Numbered from the stretch's first letter, positions 51,487-59,910 are shown. The stretch is DNA of 64,000 nucleotides from Clostridia bacterium (GCA_030526425.1 JAUNCT010000011.1:1-64000), one strand, 5' to 3'. The notes: a model not told the origin generated them from the sequence alone. Made by a program: numbers and translations.

Positions 51487-51758
51487 AAACCCGTGGGTTC
51501 CGTTGGGTTTCCGGCGGGAACCCAACGCAAGCCGGAAAAACCCGGCGAAACCCTGCGAAACCGAAAAAAGCCATAAAGACAAAGACAAAGAAAAGACAAA
51601 GAATTATAAAGAAGTACTCTCTGAGGAGAGTAAGAAGAAAGCCCCCCCGCAAAAGCGAACGGCGGCTGCGTGCCGGGCGTTCGGGACGCTTTCCCGGGGC
51701 AACGCGGGAAGCATGCGGAAAATTTACGGGAAAGGCGAATTTTTCGCTGATTTTTCTA
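51487..51758 (+). other. Non-coding stretch with hairpins, no gene seen
   Basis: It starts with a strong inverted repeat, CGTTGGGTTTCC/GGGAACCCAACG (about 51500-51530), lacking a T-run. A purine-rich tract with repeated AAAGACAAAGAC units (about 51573-51602) and an ACTCTC/GAGAGT hairpin (about 51615-51631) follow. No convincing terminator for the apbE cluster is present. No coding signal is visible. Confidence 0.5.
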
Positions 51759-51787
51759 TTGACACGGGGATGCCGGTATGGTAACCT
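51759..51787 (+). promoter_or_regulatory. Promoter of rpmG-secE-nusG
   Basis: TTGACA (51759-51764), 17-base spacer and TAACCT (51782-51787). A small GCCCC/GGGGC hairpin followed by TTGTTTT lies in the leader (about 51797-51818). Confidence 0.6.
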
Positions 51788-51850
51788 ATGCAAGGTGCCC
51801 CAAATAGGGGCTTGTTTTGATATGCGATACCTATTAGGAGGGTAAACATC

Positions 51851-52000
51851 ATGCGCGTTAAGATCTGTCTGGCCTGCACCGAGTGCAAGCAGAGAAACTA
51901 CAACACCTTCAAGAACAAGAAGAACGACCCCGATCGTGTCGAGTTCAAAAAGTACTGCCGCTTCTGCCGCAAGCACACCTTGCACCGCGAAGCGAAATAA
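51851..52000 (+). CDS. rpmG: 50S ribosomal protein L33
   Basis: A 49-residue protein reading [17 protein letters not shown] at its start and [13 protein letters not shown] near its end. The two CxxC pairs would bind zinc, so this is the zinc-containing form of L33. AGGAGG lies before the ATG. rpmG-secE-nusG is the standard order. Confidence 0.96.
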   Translation: MRVKICLACTECKQRNYNTFKNKKNDPDRVEFKKYCRFCRKHTLHREAK

Positions 52001-52011
52001 GGGTAGTACCT

Positions 52012-52242
52012 ATGGCGAACGAGAAGAAGATCGAGAAGAAGGCCGAGAAGAAAGAACGTTTCAGCATCATCCGTTATCTGAAGGAGACCGCCGGCGAGGT
52101 CAAGAAGCTGACCTGGCTGTCCAAGAGCGATCTGCTTTCTCACGTTGCGGCTGTGTTCGTCTTCGTTATCGGCATGGCAATCATCATCTACGGTCTGGAT
52201 TTCGTGTTCAGCTCCGTCATGCGGTTGATCGAGAGCCTCTGA
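52012..52242 (+). CDS. secE: Preprotein translocase subunit SecE
   Basis: A 76-residue protein with a Lys/Glu-rich N-terminus, the conserved amphipathic segment FLKETAGEVKKLTWLSKSDL (here RYLKETAGEVKKLTW), and one membrane helix. SecE clamps SecY in the translocon. It lies between rpmG and nusG. Confidence 0.95.
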   Translation: MANEKKIEKKAEKKERFSIIRYLKETAGEVKKLTWLSKSDLLSHVAAVFVFVIGMAIIIYGLDFVFSSVMRLIESL

Positions 52243-52246
52243 GATT

Positions 52247-52822
52247 ATGAACCAAGAAGCAAGATGGTTTGTTGTCAATACCTTCGCGGGGTATGAGAAC
52301 AAGGTCAAGGAAGACCTGGAAAAATCCATCGACAATCTCGGTTTGCAGGAAACCGTCCTCGAGGTGAAATATCCCACCGAAGAGGCGATCGAGGTCACGC
52401 CTGCCGGCAAGAAAAAGACCGTGCAGCGCAAGATCTTCCCCGGATATGTGTTCATCAAGGTCCTCGTCGATGTCGTCGAGACCCCGCGCCAGGACGGCGG
52501 CACTTCCAAGGATTGGGTCATGAACCCGCACACTTGGTACGTCATCCGCAACACCCGCGGTGTTTCGGGCTTTGTCGGCCCGGGCGGCAAGCCCGTCCCG
52601 CTTTCCGATGAAGACGTCACGATGATGGGTGTCGAACACATTCCGATCGAGCTCGATATCGAGGTTGGCGAAAGCGTACGCGTGGTGGCCGGTCCGTTGG
52701 AGAACTTCATCGGCAAGGTCGAAAAGCTCGACCCGGAACGCCAAAAGGTCAAACTGTCCGTTTCCATGTTCGGAAGAGAGACGCCCGTCGAACTGGATTA
52801 CATCCAGGTCGAGAAGCTCTGA
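52247..52822 (+). CDS. nusG: Transcription termination/antitermination protein NusG
   Basis: A 191-residue protein with an NGN domain (ARWFVVNTFAGYENKVKEDL, KIFPGYVFIKV, GVSGFVGPGGKPVPLS) and a C-terminal KOW domain (GESVRVVAGPLENFIGKVEKLD). It binds RNA polymerase and links it to Rho or the ribosome. It begins 4 bases after secE. Confidence 0.97.
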   Translation: MNQEARWFVVNTFAGYENKVKEDLEKSIDNLGLQETVLEVKYPTEEAIEVTPAGKKKTVQRKIFPGYVFIKVLVDVVETPRQDGGTSKDWVMNPHTWYVIRNTRGVSGFVGPGGKPVPLSDEDVTMMGVEHIPIELDIEVGESVRVVAGPLENFIGKVEKLDPERQKVKLSVSMFGRETPVELDYIQVEKL

Positions 52823-52886
52823 TCGCGGGCAGAACACACTCAAGAGACATGCTTTTTCCGCGGGTAACCGCGTGAAATAAAAGTGG

Positions 52887-52918
52887 GAGGGGGGGCACCC
52901 CGTCCGCACCACAAAATT
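52887..52918 (+). promoter_or_regulatory. G-rich element before rplK
   Basis: GTGGGAGG, a G-run, CACCCCGTCC and GCACCAC can pair end to end (GTGG/CCAC). Similar GUGGGAGG...ACCAC elements precede rplK in other Firmicutes and may be the regulatory site for L1 or L11. A CCGCGGGTAACCGCG hairpin lies just upstream. Confidence 0.35.
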
Positions 52919-52934
52919 CAAAGGAGAAACTGCA

Positions 52935-53360
52935 ATGGCAAAGAAGATCGTCGGCTACGTCAAGCTTCAGATCCCCGCAGGCAAAGCGACGCCTGCTCCG
53001 CCGGTTGGTCCCGCACTGGGCCAGCACGGTCTGAACATCATGGGCTTCTGCAAGGAGTTCAATGAGCGCACCAACAAACAGGCGGGTCTCATCATCCCCG
53101 TCGTGATCACCGTCTTCCAGGATCACACCTTCACCTTCATCACCAAGACGCCTCCGGCGGCTGTGCTGATCAAGAAGGCTTGCGGTCTGGAGTCCGCTTC
53201 CGGCCGTCCCAACAAGGAAAAGGTCGCAACCATCACCAAGGCTCAGGTCAAAGAGATCGCCGAGCTGAAAATGCCCGACCTCAACGCTGCAAGCGTCGAA
53301 GCCGCTATGAGCATGGTCGCAGGTACCGCCCGCTCCATGGGTGTCATTGTCGGTGAGTAA
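52935..53360 (+). CDS. rplK: 50S ribosomal protein L11
   Basis: A 141-residue protein. [27 protein letters not shown] is the classical start, and the C-terminal domain (TARSMGVIV) binds the GTPase centre of 23S rRNA. A GGAG precedes the ATG, and rplA follows after 11 bases. Confidence 0.98.
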   Translation: MAKKIVGYVKLQIPAGKATPAPPVGPALGQHGLNIMGFCKEFNERTNKQAGLIIPVVITVFQDHTFTFITKTPPAAVLIKKACGLESASGRPNKEKVATITKAQVKEIAELKMPDLNAASVEAAMSMVAGTARSMGVIVGE

Positions 53361-53371
53361 GGAGAACGGAA

Positions 53372-54061
53372 ATGAAGCACGGTAAGAAGTATATTGAATC
53401 CAAGAAGAGCATCGAGAGCGCAAAGCAGTACGATCCCCGCGAGGGTCTCGAGACTGTTCTCGCGACTGCCAAGGCGAAGTTCGATGAGACCATCGAAGCT
53501 TCCATCCGTCTGGGCGTCGACCCCCGTCACGCTGACCAGCAGGTCCGCGGCGCGGTCGTTCTCCCGCACGGTACCGGCAAAAAGGTCCGCGTCCTCGTTT
53601 TCGCAAAGGCCGAGAAAGCCCGCGAAGCACAGGAAGCCGGTGCGGATTACGTCGGTGATGAGGATCTCGTGAAGAAGATCCAGACCGAGAACTGGTTCGA
53701 TTTCGATGTCTGCGTCGCGACCCCCGATATGATGGGTCTCGTCGGCCGCATCGGTCGTGTCCTCGGCCCCAAGGGCTTGATGCCTAACCCGAAGTCCGGT
53801 ACGGTCACCATGGATGTTGCCAAGGCGATCGCGGATATCAAAGCAGGTAAAGTCGAATATCGTGTCGACAAGACCTCCATCTGCCACTGCCCGATCGGCA
53901 AGAAGTCCTTCGGCGCAGACAAGCTCGAGGAGAACCTGAACACCCTGATGGACGCCATCATCAAGGCAAAGCCCGCCGCTGCGAAGGGTACCTACATCAA
54001 GAGCCTCGTCATCTCTTCCACCATGGGCCCCGGCGTCAAGTTCAACCCCATGAAGTTCTGA
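53372..54061 (+). CDS. rplA: 50S ribosomal protein L1
   Basis: A 229-residue protein with the L1 signatures [16 protein letters not shown] and [17 protein letters not shown]. It forms the L1 stalk for E-site tRNA release. In many bacteria it also represses rplK-rplA translation. Confidence 0.98.
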   Translation: MKHGKKYIESKKSIESAKQYDPREGLETVLATAKAKFDETIEASIRLGVDPRHADQQVRGAVVLPHGTGKKVRVLVFAKAEKAREAQEAGADYVGDEDLVKKIQTENWFDFDVCVATPDMMGLVGRIGRVLGPKGLMPNPKSGTVTMDVAKAIADIKAGKVEYRVDKTSICHCPIGKKSFGADKLEENLNTLMDAIIKAKPAAAKGTYIKSLVISSTMGPGVKFNPMKF

Positions 54062-54069
54062 GCTGTCTG

Positions 54070-54099
54070 TTGACAGCACCCACCTGTTGGTGATATAAT
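54070..54099 (+). promoter_or_regulatory. Promoter of rplJ-rplL
   Basis: Perfect TTGACA (54070-54075), 18-base spacer and perfect TATAAT (54094-54099), starting only nine bases beyond the rplA stop. Confidence 0.85.
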
Positions 54100-54104
54100 G
54101 ACCA

Positions 54105-54240
54105 ACGGTAAATGAATACTGCCGTAGACAGCCGGTCTTTCCGAAAGGAATGTAAATCCTGCCGAGGTGGATCAATCACTTAACGCGATGATCGCTTCCT
54201 GTCTACGGGCAGGAAGCGTTTTTTAAGTTTCTTCCGAGGA
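54105..54240 (+). ncRNA. Ribosomal protein L10 leader
   Basis: CCGTAGACAGCCGGT, then AAATCCTGCCGAGGT, followed by CCTGTCTACGG are the conserved blocks of the L10 leader. It ends in a terminator (54193-54224). The L10-L7/L12 complex binding this RNA lowers rplJL expression in Bacillus. Confidence 0.88.
54193..54224 (+). terminator. L10 leader terminator
   Basis: CGCTTCCTG and CAGGAAGCG flank a 7-base loop and are followed by TTTTTT. Confidence 0.85.
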
Positions 54241-54253
54241 GGTGAAATCAACA

Positions 54254-54769
54254 ATGGCAAATGCAAAAATCATCGAAATGAAAGCGGCAAACGTCGCGGA
54301 GATCACCGAAAAGTTCCAGAAGGCGGCCTCCGTCGTTGTGTTTGACTACCGTGGACTGTCCGTTCTCGAAGCGACTCAGCTCCGTGCAGAAGCTCGTAAG
54401 AACAATGTTGAGTACCTGGTTCTCAAGAACAACATCGTCAAGCGTGCAGCGGAAGCAGCCGGTATCGATTCCGGTATCGAGGCGCTCCTCCACGGCACCA
54501 ACGCTTTCGCGTTCGGTTATGACGACGCGGTCACTCCCGCCAAGATCCTGAAGGAGTTCTCCAAGAAGGCGAAGAAGTGCGAGATCAAGGGCGGCGTTAT
54601 CGAAGGCGCTCTCACCAACGCCGAAGACGTCAACGCGATCGCAGAACTGCCCAGCCGCGAGGTGCTCATCGCACGTCTGCTCGGCAGCATGATGTCCCCC
54701 ATTTCCGGCCTCGCTATCGTGCTCGATCAGATCGCGAAGAAGCAGGGCGGCGAAGCGGCTGCTGAGTAA
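54254..54769 (+). CDS. rplJ: 50S ribosomal protein L10
   Basis: A 171-residue protein. FDYRGLSVLEATQLRAEARKNNVEYLVLKNNIVKRA is the RNA-binding core, and the C-terminal helix binds L7/L12 dimers to build the stalk. The ATG at 54254 has GAGGAGGTG upstream; an earlier in-frame start would cut into that site. Confidence 0.97.
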   Translation: MANAKIIEMKAANVAEITEKFQKAASVVVFDYRGLSVLEATQLRAEARKNNVEYLVLKNNIVKRAAEAAGIDSGIEALLHGTNAFAFGYDDAVTPAKILKEFSKKAKKCEIKGGVIEGALTNAEDVNAIAELPSREVLIARLLGSMMSPISGLAIVLDQIAKKQGGEAAAE

Positions 54770-54818
54770 GCACCGTTCCCCAATTACTTTACAAACAAAT
54801 TTTTAAGGAGATATAAAA

Positions 54819-55187
54819 ATGGATAAAGCACAACTGATTGCTGATATCAAAGCAATGTCCGTCCTCGAGCTGAACGAGCTCGTTAAGGCTCTCGAAGAAG
54901 AGTTCGGCGTTTCCGCCGCTGCTACCGCTGTTGCTGTTGCAGGTCCCGTTGCTGCTGCTGAGGCAGAAGAAGAGAAGACCGAGTTCGATGTCGTCCTGAA
55001 GGATGTCGGCTCCGAGAAGATCAAGGTCATCAAGGTTGTCCGCGAGCAGACCGGTCTGGGCCTGAAGGAAGCCAAGGAAGTCGTCGACAACGCTCCCAAG
55101 ACCATCAAGGAAGGCATCTCCAAGGAAGACGCCGAGAAGATGGTTGCGGCTTTCAAAGAGGTCGGTGCGACCTGCGAAATCAAATAA
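54819..55187 (+). CDS. rplL: 50S ribosomal protein L7/L12
   Basis: A 122-residue stalk protein: N-terminal dimerisation helices ([18 protein letters not shown]), an Ala-rich hinge, and the factor-binding domain ([27 protein letters not shown]). A terminator follows and the next gene is a glycosyltransferase, so rpoB does not follow here. Confidence 0.98.
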   Translation: MDKAQLIADIKAMSVLELNELVKALEEEFGVSAAATAVAVAGPVAAAEAEEEKTEFDVVLKDVGSEKIKVIKVVREQTGLGLKEAKEVVDNAPKTIKEGISKEDAEKMVAAFKEVGATCEIK

Positions 55188-55202
55188 GTTTGGTTTCATT
55201 CA

Positions 55203-55235
55203 AGAGACATGGGTTTCGGCCCGTGTCTCTTTTTC
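55203..55235 (+). terminator. Terminator of rplJ-rplL
   Basis: AGAGACATGGG-TTTCGG-CCCGTGTCTCT is followed by TTTTC. Confidence 0.88.
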
Positions 55236-55236
55236 T

Positions 55237-55266
55237 TTGGCTCACGCCGTGGTTTTGTGATAAAAT
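55237..55266 (+). promoter_or_regulatory. Candidate promoter of the glycosyltransferase gene
   Basis: TTGGCT (55237-55242), 18-base spacer and TAAAAT (55261-55266). Confidence 0.4.
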
Positions 55267-55299
55267 CGAATCATCGAATCCGAAGAGAAGGGAATCAGC

Positions 55300-56349
55300 A
55301 TGCCGCTCGTATCCGTCGTACTTCCGGTGTTTCATACCGAAAAATATCTGCCGCGTACCATCGCAAGCCTTTTGGCGCAAACCCTGACAGACGCCGAGTT
55401 CATTTTCGTCGACGATGGGTCTTCCGATGCTTCCCGCGAGATCATTACCGCCGCCGCAGAGAAGGACGCACGCATACGCTTGCTGTGCCAAATGCACGAA
55501 GGCGCGGGGGGAGCGAGAAACCGAGGTCTGTCGGAGGCAAAAGGCGAAGCCGTGCTGTTTTTGGATTCCGATGATTTTTTCGAACCGGATATGCTCGAAG
55601 TCGCATACCGCCGTCTGAAAGAACATGATGCGGATATCTGCGTCTTTGCGGCTTATGAATACGACGAAACGACCGGCGAGGAGCGTCCTTTGGACGGCAG
55701 CCTCAGAACCGAACGATGCCCCGCGGAGCGTCCGTTCTCGCCTAAAAGAATGCCTCGTTATCTGTTCAACAGCTTCCGTCTCGAGGTCTGGAACAAGCTG
55801 TTCCGCAGATCGTTTTTGACCGACAACGGCATCCGTTATCAAAGCCTTCCGAATACGAACGATATTGCATTCACGATCGAAGCGCTTGCAACGGCAAACC
55901 GCATCACGACAGTCGACCGACCGCTGATCCACTATTGTGTCAATCGACCGGGAAGCCTGCAGAATACAAGAGACAAAGAACCCACTGCGTTCTGCAAAGC
56001 GTATGCCGAGGCAAGAGATCGCCTTGAAAAGCGCGGTGTGTACGAATATTACAAACGCAGTTTTTTATACAGCTTCCTGGTTTGCAACTGCGAAAAGTAC
56101 AAGGCACTGAAAACGGAGAAGGGGAGAAGGGAACAATCGGAATATGTGAAACAACATGCCGAGCCGGACTTCCGCATCCTGTCGCACGCCTCTTGTTATT
56201 ACATCAACCCGGCGCGGCTTGATGAGTACGCCGCGATCCTCGGTATTCAAAACTATCGCGCAACGGTGCGACACCGCCTGCTGTATGCCGTGCAGATCGT
56301 ACCTTGCAAGTTGCGCGGTTTGCTGTACCGCCTGCAAGGAAAACGTTGA
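55300..56349 (+). CDS. Glycosyltransferase family 2 protein
   Basis: A 349-residue GT-A enzyme. VSVVLPVFHTEKYLPRTIAS, FIFVDDGSSDAS and the DxD motif in LFLDSDDFF are the sugar-nucleotide binding elements, and NKLFRRSFL is typical of the wall and capsule branch. The last 130 residues are basic, and no membrane helix is obvious. The gene stands alone between terminators. Its G+C is visibly lower than its neighbours (near half), suggesting later acquisition. Acceptor unknown. Confidence 0.88.
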   Translation: MPLVSVVLPVFHTEKYLPRTIASLLAQTLTDAEFIFVDDGSSDASREIITAAAEKDARIRLLCQMHEGAGGARNRGLSEAKGEAVLFLDSDDFFEPDMLEVAYRRLKEHDADICVFAAYEYDETTGEERPLDGSLRTERCPAERPFSPKRMPRYLFNSFRLEVWNKLFRRSFLTDNGIRYQSLPNTNDIAFTIEALATANRITTVDRPLIHYCVNRPGSLQNTRDKEPTAFCKAYAEARDRLEKRGVYEYYKRSFLYSFLVCNCEKYKALKTEKGRREQSEYVKQHAEPDFRILSHASCYYINPARLDEYAAILGIQNYRATVRHRLLYAVQIVPCKLRGLLYRLQGKR

Positions 56350-56372
56350 CCTGCGCTCGCAACATCCCAAAA

Positions 56373-56406
56373 CAAACACCCGCCTCCGTCCGGAAGCGGG
56401 TGTTTC
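56373..56406. terminator. Bidirectional terminator
   Basis: AAACACCCGC and GCGGGTGTTT between convergent genes. The T-run is better on the minus side (TTTGTTTT). Confidence 0.7.
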
Positions 56407-56415
56407 TGTGTTAAC

Positions 56416-57078
56416 TCAGTGTTTGGGGACGATATTGCCCTCGTCCTTGTAGATACTGTTCGGCGGGATCACGCCGCGCACGCGGGACAGGGGATAGACG
56501 TTGCTGTTCGGACCGATGACCGTGCCGGGGCACAGAACGCTGTTGCAGCCGACCTCGACATGGTCGCCGAGGACCGCCGCGAATTTCTTCAGACCCGTGG
56601 GCAGCTGTTCTTCACCGTTGTGCACGACGACGAGCGTTTTGTCGCTCTTCACGTTGGAGCAGATCGCGCCTGCGCCGGTGTGGCTGTAGTTGCCGAAGAT
56701 CGAATCGCCTACGTAGTTGTAGTGCGGCACCTGCACGTTGTCGAACAGGATGCAGTTTTTCAGCTCGGTCGAGTTGCCGACAACGCAGTTCTTTCCGACC
56801 AAGACGCTTCCGCGGATGAACGCGCCCGGGCGCACCTCGGTGCCTTCGCAAATGATCGTGGGGCCGGAGATGTTTGCGCTCGGATAAACCTTGCAGGTCG
56901 TGTGGATCCAAACCTGCGGCGCGACTTCGGTGTATTCATCGCACGGCAAGGTCTTGCCGAGTGCGGTCACGAACTCTTTGATTTTGGGCAATACTTCCCA
57001 GGGATATTCCGTTTGCTCGAACAGCGGCTGCGCCATCGTCTTGCTCAAATCGGCAAACAGATCGGTGTTTTTCATCAT
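56416..57078 (-). CDS. Left-handed beta-helix (hexapeptide) protein, GlmU C-terminal-like
   Basis: A 220-residue protein with hexapeptide repeats from about residue 50 (VWIHTTCKVYPSANISGPTIICEGTEVRPGAFIRG...). NYVGDSIFGNYSHTGAGAICSNVKSD resembles the acetyl-CoA-binding coil of GlmU-type acetyltransferases. There is no pyrophosphorylase domain, so it is a stand-alone acyltransferase-like protein of unknown acceptor. The ATG at 57078 has AAGGAGG upstream. Confidence 0.8.
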   Translation of the reverse strand: MMKNTDLFADLSKTMAQPLFEQTEYPWEVLPKIKEFVTALGKTLPCDEYTEVAPQVWIHTTCKVYPSANISGPTIICEGTEVRPGAFIRGSVLVGKNCVVGNSTELKNCILFDNVQVPHYNYVGDSIFGNYSHTGAGAICSNVKSDKTLVVVHNGEEQLPTGLKKFAAVLGDHVEVGCNSVLCPGTVIGPNSNVYPLSRVRGVIPPNSIYKDEGNIVPKH

Positions 57079-57151
57079 TGACGTACCCTCCTTACGGGGA
57101 CAGAGTGAAGCACCGTTTCGCATATCCGGGCGAAACGATACCTTGGGGAAA

Positions 57152-57181
57152 ATTATATACTATTCAAAAATGCGGTGTAAA
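57152..57181 (-). promoter_or_regulatory. Promoter of the beta-helix protein gene
   Basis: TTTACA (57176-57181), 18-base spacer and TATAAT (57152-57157), reading minus. Confidence 0.7.
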
Positions 57182-57243
57182 GTTTTTTCCGCAACGGTCG
57201 GGCAAAATTTTTGTGAACGCAAGGTAAACTGCGTCGTTTCGCC

Positions 57244-57272
57244 TTGCACGGGGAAATCACAGTGCCTACAAT
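57244..57272 (+). promoter_or_regulatory. Promoter of the secreted repeat protein gene
   Basis: TTGCAC (57244-57249), 17-base spacer and TACAAT (57267-57272). Confidence 0.65.
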
Positions 57273-57302
57273 GGTGCTGAAGAATACAGGAAGGATCAGA
57301 AA

Positions 57303-58193
57303 ATGATGAAGCTCAAAGCGTTCGTTTCGTTTTTGACCGTGCTGTGCCTTTCGGCGTCCGCGCTTGCCGCACCGGCGGTCTTTACCGCAAAACCGTACGA
57401 TGTGATCGGAGAAGACGGCGAGCCGATTTACGAGCAGGGATATGAACTCGTGCTCGATGAGGACAAAGGCACCGCCGTGTTTTCGGATATCACCAATCAG
57501 AACGACCCGGTTTCCATGATGTCCGTGTACCGCGGGAACTTCACGCGGTCGGGCGATATCGTCACCGTCACCGTTCCCGTCGATGAGAACGGTTCCGAAT
57601 ACCGCTGGATCGTTACGCTCGATGGGGAGATCATCGTTTCCGCAACGACGGAGTACATTGACGCATCGGTCGCAAAGATCGCGGGGACCTATACCGTGAA
57701 CGATCCGAACCTCGGTACCACGAATGTCACCATCCACGCCAACGGCGCAACGGAAGCCGAAAGCGAAACGTCCGGTCCGCTCATGGGCAGCATCGCGCTG
57801 CTGGCGGACGGCAATTGGGACCTCATGCTGTTCGATGCGAATTACGACTTCGCAGCGGACTGGTCCGTAACCTTCACGCCCGAAGGGACGATGCTGCATG
57901 AGCCCCTCGCCGCATTCGTCGCATCCAAAATCGCGGGAACCTACCGTATCTTCGGCGATCTCGGGGAGATCGAAGTCGTCGTCGATGCCGAAGGCGCAGC
58001 AAACGCCTTCATTCCGCTGGACGGCACGAAGGTCCACATGTCCGGCTACGCTTCGCCCTCTGAGGATGGGACGATCGGTTCCGTGTACCTCGCGAATGAG
58101 TTCGGCTACGGCTTCAGCGTCGAGATCCGAGACCTCGGGGACGGCACGCTGAACTATACGGGCACCGTCACGACGCCGCTTGCGGCGGGTTGA
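57303..58193 (+). CDS. Secreted protein of unknown function with two similar beta domains
   Basis: A 296-residue protein with a signal peptide (about 1-23, ending ALAA). After it, two stretches begin alike (KIAGTYTVNDPNLGTTNVTI near 124 and KIAGTYRIFGDLGEIEVVV near 212), suggesting a duplicated beta-rich domain. It is acidic, with few Lys and no Cys in the mature part. I recognise no family. It may be anchored or released; no sorting motif or SLH domain is visible. Confidence 0.7.
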   Translation: MMKLKAFVSFLTVLCLSASALAAPAVFTAKPYDVIGEDGEPIYEQGYELVLDEDKGTAVFSDITNQNDPVSMMSVYRGNFTRSGDIVTVTVPVDENGSEYRWIVTLDGEIIVSATTEYIDASVAKIAGTYTVNDPNLGTTNVTIHANGATEAESETSGPLMGSIALLADGNWDLMLFDANYDFAADWSVTFTPEGTMLHEPLAAFVASKIAGTYRIFGDLGEIEVVVDAEGAANAFIPLDGTKVHMSGYASPSEDGTIGSVYLANEFGYGFSVEIRDLGDGTLNYTGTVTTPLAAG

Positions 58194-58210
58194 ACGACTC
58201 TCCCAAAACG

Positions 58211-58249
58211 ACAAGAAGCGCTCCGCGGAATGCGGGGCGCTTCTTGTTT
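58211..58249 (+). terminator. Terminator of the secreted protein gene
   Basis: ACAAGAAGCGCTCCGC and GCGGGGCGCTTCTTGT form a long stem, then TTTC. Confidence 0.8.
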
Positions 58250-58254
58250 CACGG

Positions 58255-58284
58255 AAAAAGCGCGGCAGTCGCAACTGCCGCGCT
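58255..58284 (-). terminator. Terminator of fprA-rubredoxin
   Basis: On the minus strand AGCGCGGCAGT-TGCG-ACTGCCGCGCT is followed by TTTTTC. Confidence 0.85.
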
Positions 58285-58297
58285 CCGGTCGTTTCGG

Positions 58298-58456
58298 TTA
58301 CGCTTCTTCGCTGAAGGAATCCTTCGGTGCGCAGCAGAGCAGGCACTCGAAATCTTCGGGGAGATCCGCAAACTTGGTGCCGGGGGCAATGCCCTTATCG
58401 GGGCAACCCTCTGCCTCGTCGTAGACCCAACCGCAAACATCACATACGTACTTCAT
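58298..58456 (-). CDS. Rubredoxin with a non-standard second Cys motif
   Basis: A 52-residue iron protein. The first knuckle is CDVCGWVYD (Cys5, Cys8) and the second is ECLLCCAP (Cys38, Cys41) in place of the usual CPxCG, with an extra Cys42 next to the ligand; Cys18 is also present. Rubredoxin passes electrons to the flavodiiron protein encoded 59 bases upstream for reduction of oxygen or nitric oxide. Confidence 0.92.
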   Translation of the reverse strand: MKYVCDVCGWVYDEAEGCPDKGIAPGTKFADLPEDFECLLCCAPKDSFSEEA

Positions 58457-58515
58457 CGTTCGTTGTTCCTTTCTGCTTGTAAAAATATGTCATCGGCACG
58501 GATGCCGTGTTGACC

Positions 58516-59685
58516 TCAGAGGGATTCCGCGGTCAGCGCATCGCACAGCGCGGCCATCTGCGCGCGCGCGGCCTCGTTCGCTGCGCCTTTCAGCGTGACC
58601 ATCGGCTCAACGACGGTGATGTTTTTCATCTCCGCGAAGGCCGCCTTCATGTGCTTGCCGGACATCGGCGCCCAGCTGCCGTTCTCCATCAGACCGACGG
58701 TGCGGTTCTGGTAGGTCTTCGCTTTCAGGTGCGCGAGGAAGTGTTCGCCTGCGGTGAAGATGCCGGTGTCGTAGGTCGAGCAGCACAGAACCATGCGGTC
58801 GAAGCGGAAGGCTTCCGCAGTCGCCGCGGCGACATCACCGCGGGTCAGATCGAAGAACACAACGGTTTCGCCCTTGGCCTTCAACATTTCGGCAAGCTCC
58901 TCGGCGGCACGCTTGGTGTTGCCGTGGATGGAAGCGCAGGCGACGAGCACGCCCTTCGTTTCGGGACGGTAGCTGCTCCAGGTGTCGTACAGGGAGACCA
59001 CCGTGCCGAGGTCTTCGGTCAGCACCGGTCCGTGCAGGGGGCAAACGGTTTCGATTTCCAGCGCGGCGGCTTTCTTCAGCAGCGCCTGCACGGGCGCACC
59101 GTATTTGCCGACGATGTTGATGTAGTAACGGCGTGCTTCGGTGACCCAGTCTTCGCTCTTTTCGAACGGACCGAAGGTGCCGAAGGCATCGGCGGAGAAG
59201 AGGACCTTCTCATTGGATTCGTAGCTCACCATGACCTCGGGCCAGTGCACCATCGCCGCCATGGCAAAGGTCAGCGTGTGTGCGCCGAGCGCGAGCGTAT
59301 CGCCCTCTTTCACAACGACGCGGCGGTCTTCATAGCTTTCGCCGAAGAACTGCTGCATCATGGGGAAGGCCTTCTGGGAGGCGACGATCTGCATCGCGGG
59401 GTAACGCTCCATCACACGGCGGATGCTCGCGCTGTGGTCGGGTTCCATGTGCTGAACGACCAGGTAATCGGGCGTTCTGCCGGCAAGCGCTTCTTCGAGG
59501 TTCGCGAGCCATGCGTCGGAAACACGCGCATCGGCGGTATCCATCACGGCGATCTTCTCGTCGTCGATGAGGTAAGAGTTATATGTTACGCCGTTGGGAA
59601 CGGGATACTGACTTTCGAACAGGTCGAGCGTCTTGTCCTCAACGCCGATGTAGACGATCTTGCTTTCGGGTTTGATGGGTCGCAT
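58516..59685 (-). CDS. fprA: Flavodiiron protein FprA (A-type flavoprotein)
   Basis: A 389-residue cytoplasmic protein that reduces O2 to water or NO to N2O in anaerobes. The lactamase-like domain holds the diiron ligands His79, Glu81, Asp83 (HMEPDH), His147 (HWPE), Asp166 (SADAFG) and His218 (LHGPVL). The flavodoxin domain (from about 245) has the FMN loop SIHGNTKRA. Operon with rubredoxin supports the electron route. Strong promoter upstream; GGAGG before the ATG. Confidence 0.95.
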   Translation of the reverse strand: MRPIKPESKIVYIGVEDKTLDLFESQYPVPNGVTYNSYLIDDEKIAVMDTADARVSDAWLANLEEALAGRTPDYLVVQHMEPDHSASIRRVMERYPAMQIVASQKAFPMMQQFFGESYEDRRVVVKEGDTLALGAHTLTFAMAAMVHWPEVMVSYESNEKVLFSADAFGTFGPFEKSEDWVTEARRYYINIVGKYGAPVQALLKKAAALEIETVCPLHGPVLTEDLGTVVSLYDTWSSYRPETKGVLVACASIHGNTKRAAEELAEMLKAKGETVVFFDLTRGDVAAATAEAFRFDRMVLCCSTYDTGIFTAGEHFLAHLKAKTYQNRTVGLMENGSWAPMSGKHMKAAFAEMKNITVVEPMVTLKGAANEAARAQMAALCDALTAESL

Positions 59686-59730
59686 GGACGCAAACTTCCT
59701 CCGTAATTATGATTGAGATTCCAATACTAT

Positions 59731-59759
59731 ATTCTATAAAGAACGGCAAACGGTGTCAA
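59731..59759 (-). promoter_or_regulatory. Promoter of fprA-rubredoxin
   Basis: Perfect TTGACA (59754-59759), 17-base spacer and TAGAAT (59731-59736), reading minus. The 48-base leader is AT-rich. Confidence 0.8.
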
Positions 59760-59850
59760 TGCAATCTGCGTTGTGTTGCTCCGGGAATGCGTGCGATGCC
59801 CCGTTCGCAAGCCGTTTTGGCACCGCTGCCTGAATTGGTTCAAAAGCAAA

Positions 59851-59910
59851 CGATAAACAATTATCGCAATCCGCTTGACTTTTGTTAACAATTTGTTTAC
59901 CATTGATAAT
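59851..59910 (+). promoter_or_regulatory. Promoter/operator region of the giant exported protein gene
   Basis: Two overlapping sigma-A candidates are visible: TTGACT (59875-59880) with TACCAT (59898-59903), and TTGTTA (59882-59887) with GATAAT (59905-59910), each with a 17-base spacer. A perfect palindrome CGATAA/TTATCG (59851-59866) lies upstream. Near-direct repeats TTGTTAAC (59882-59889) and TTGTTTAC (59893-59900), one helical turn apart, sit across the promoter and may bind a regulator. Confidence 0.5.
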
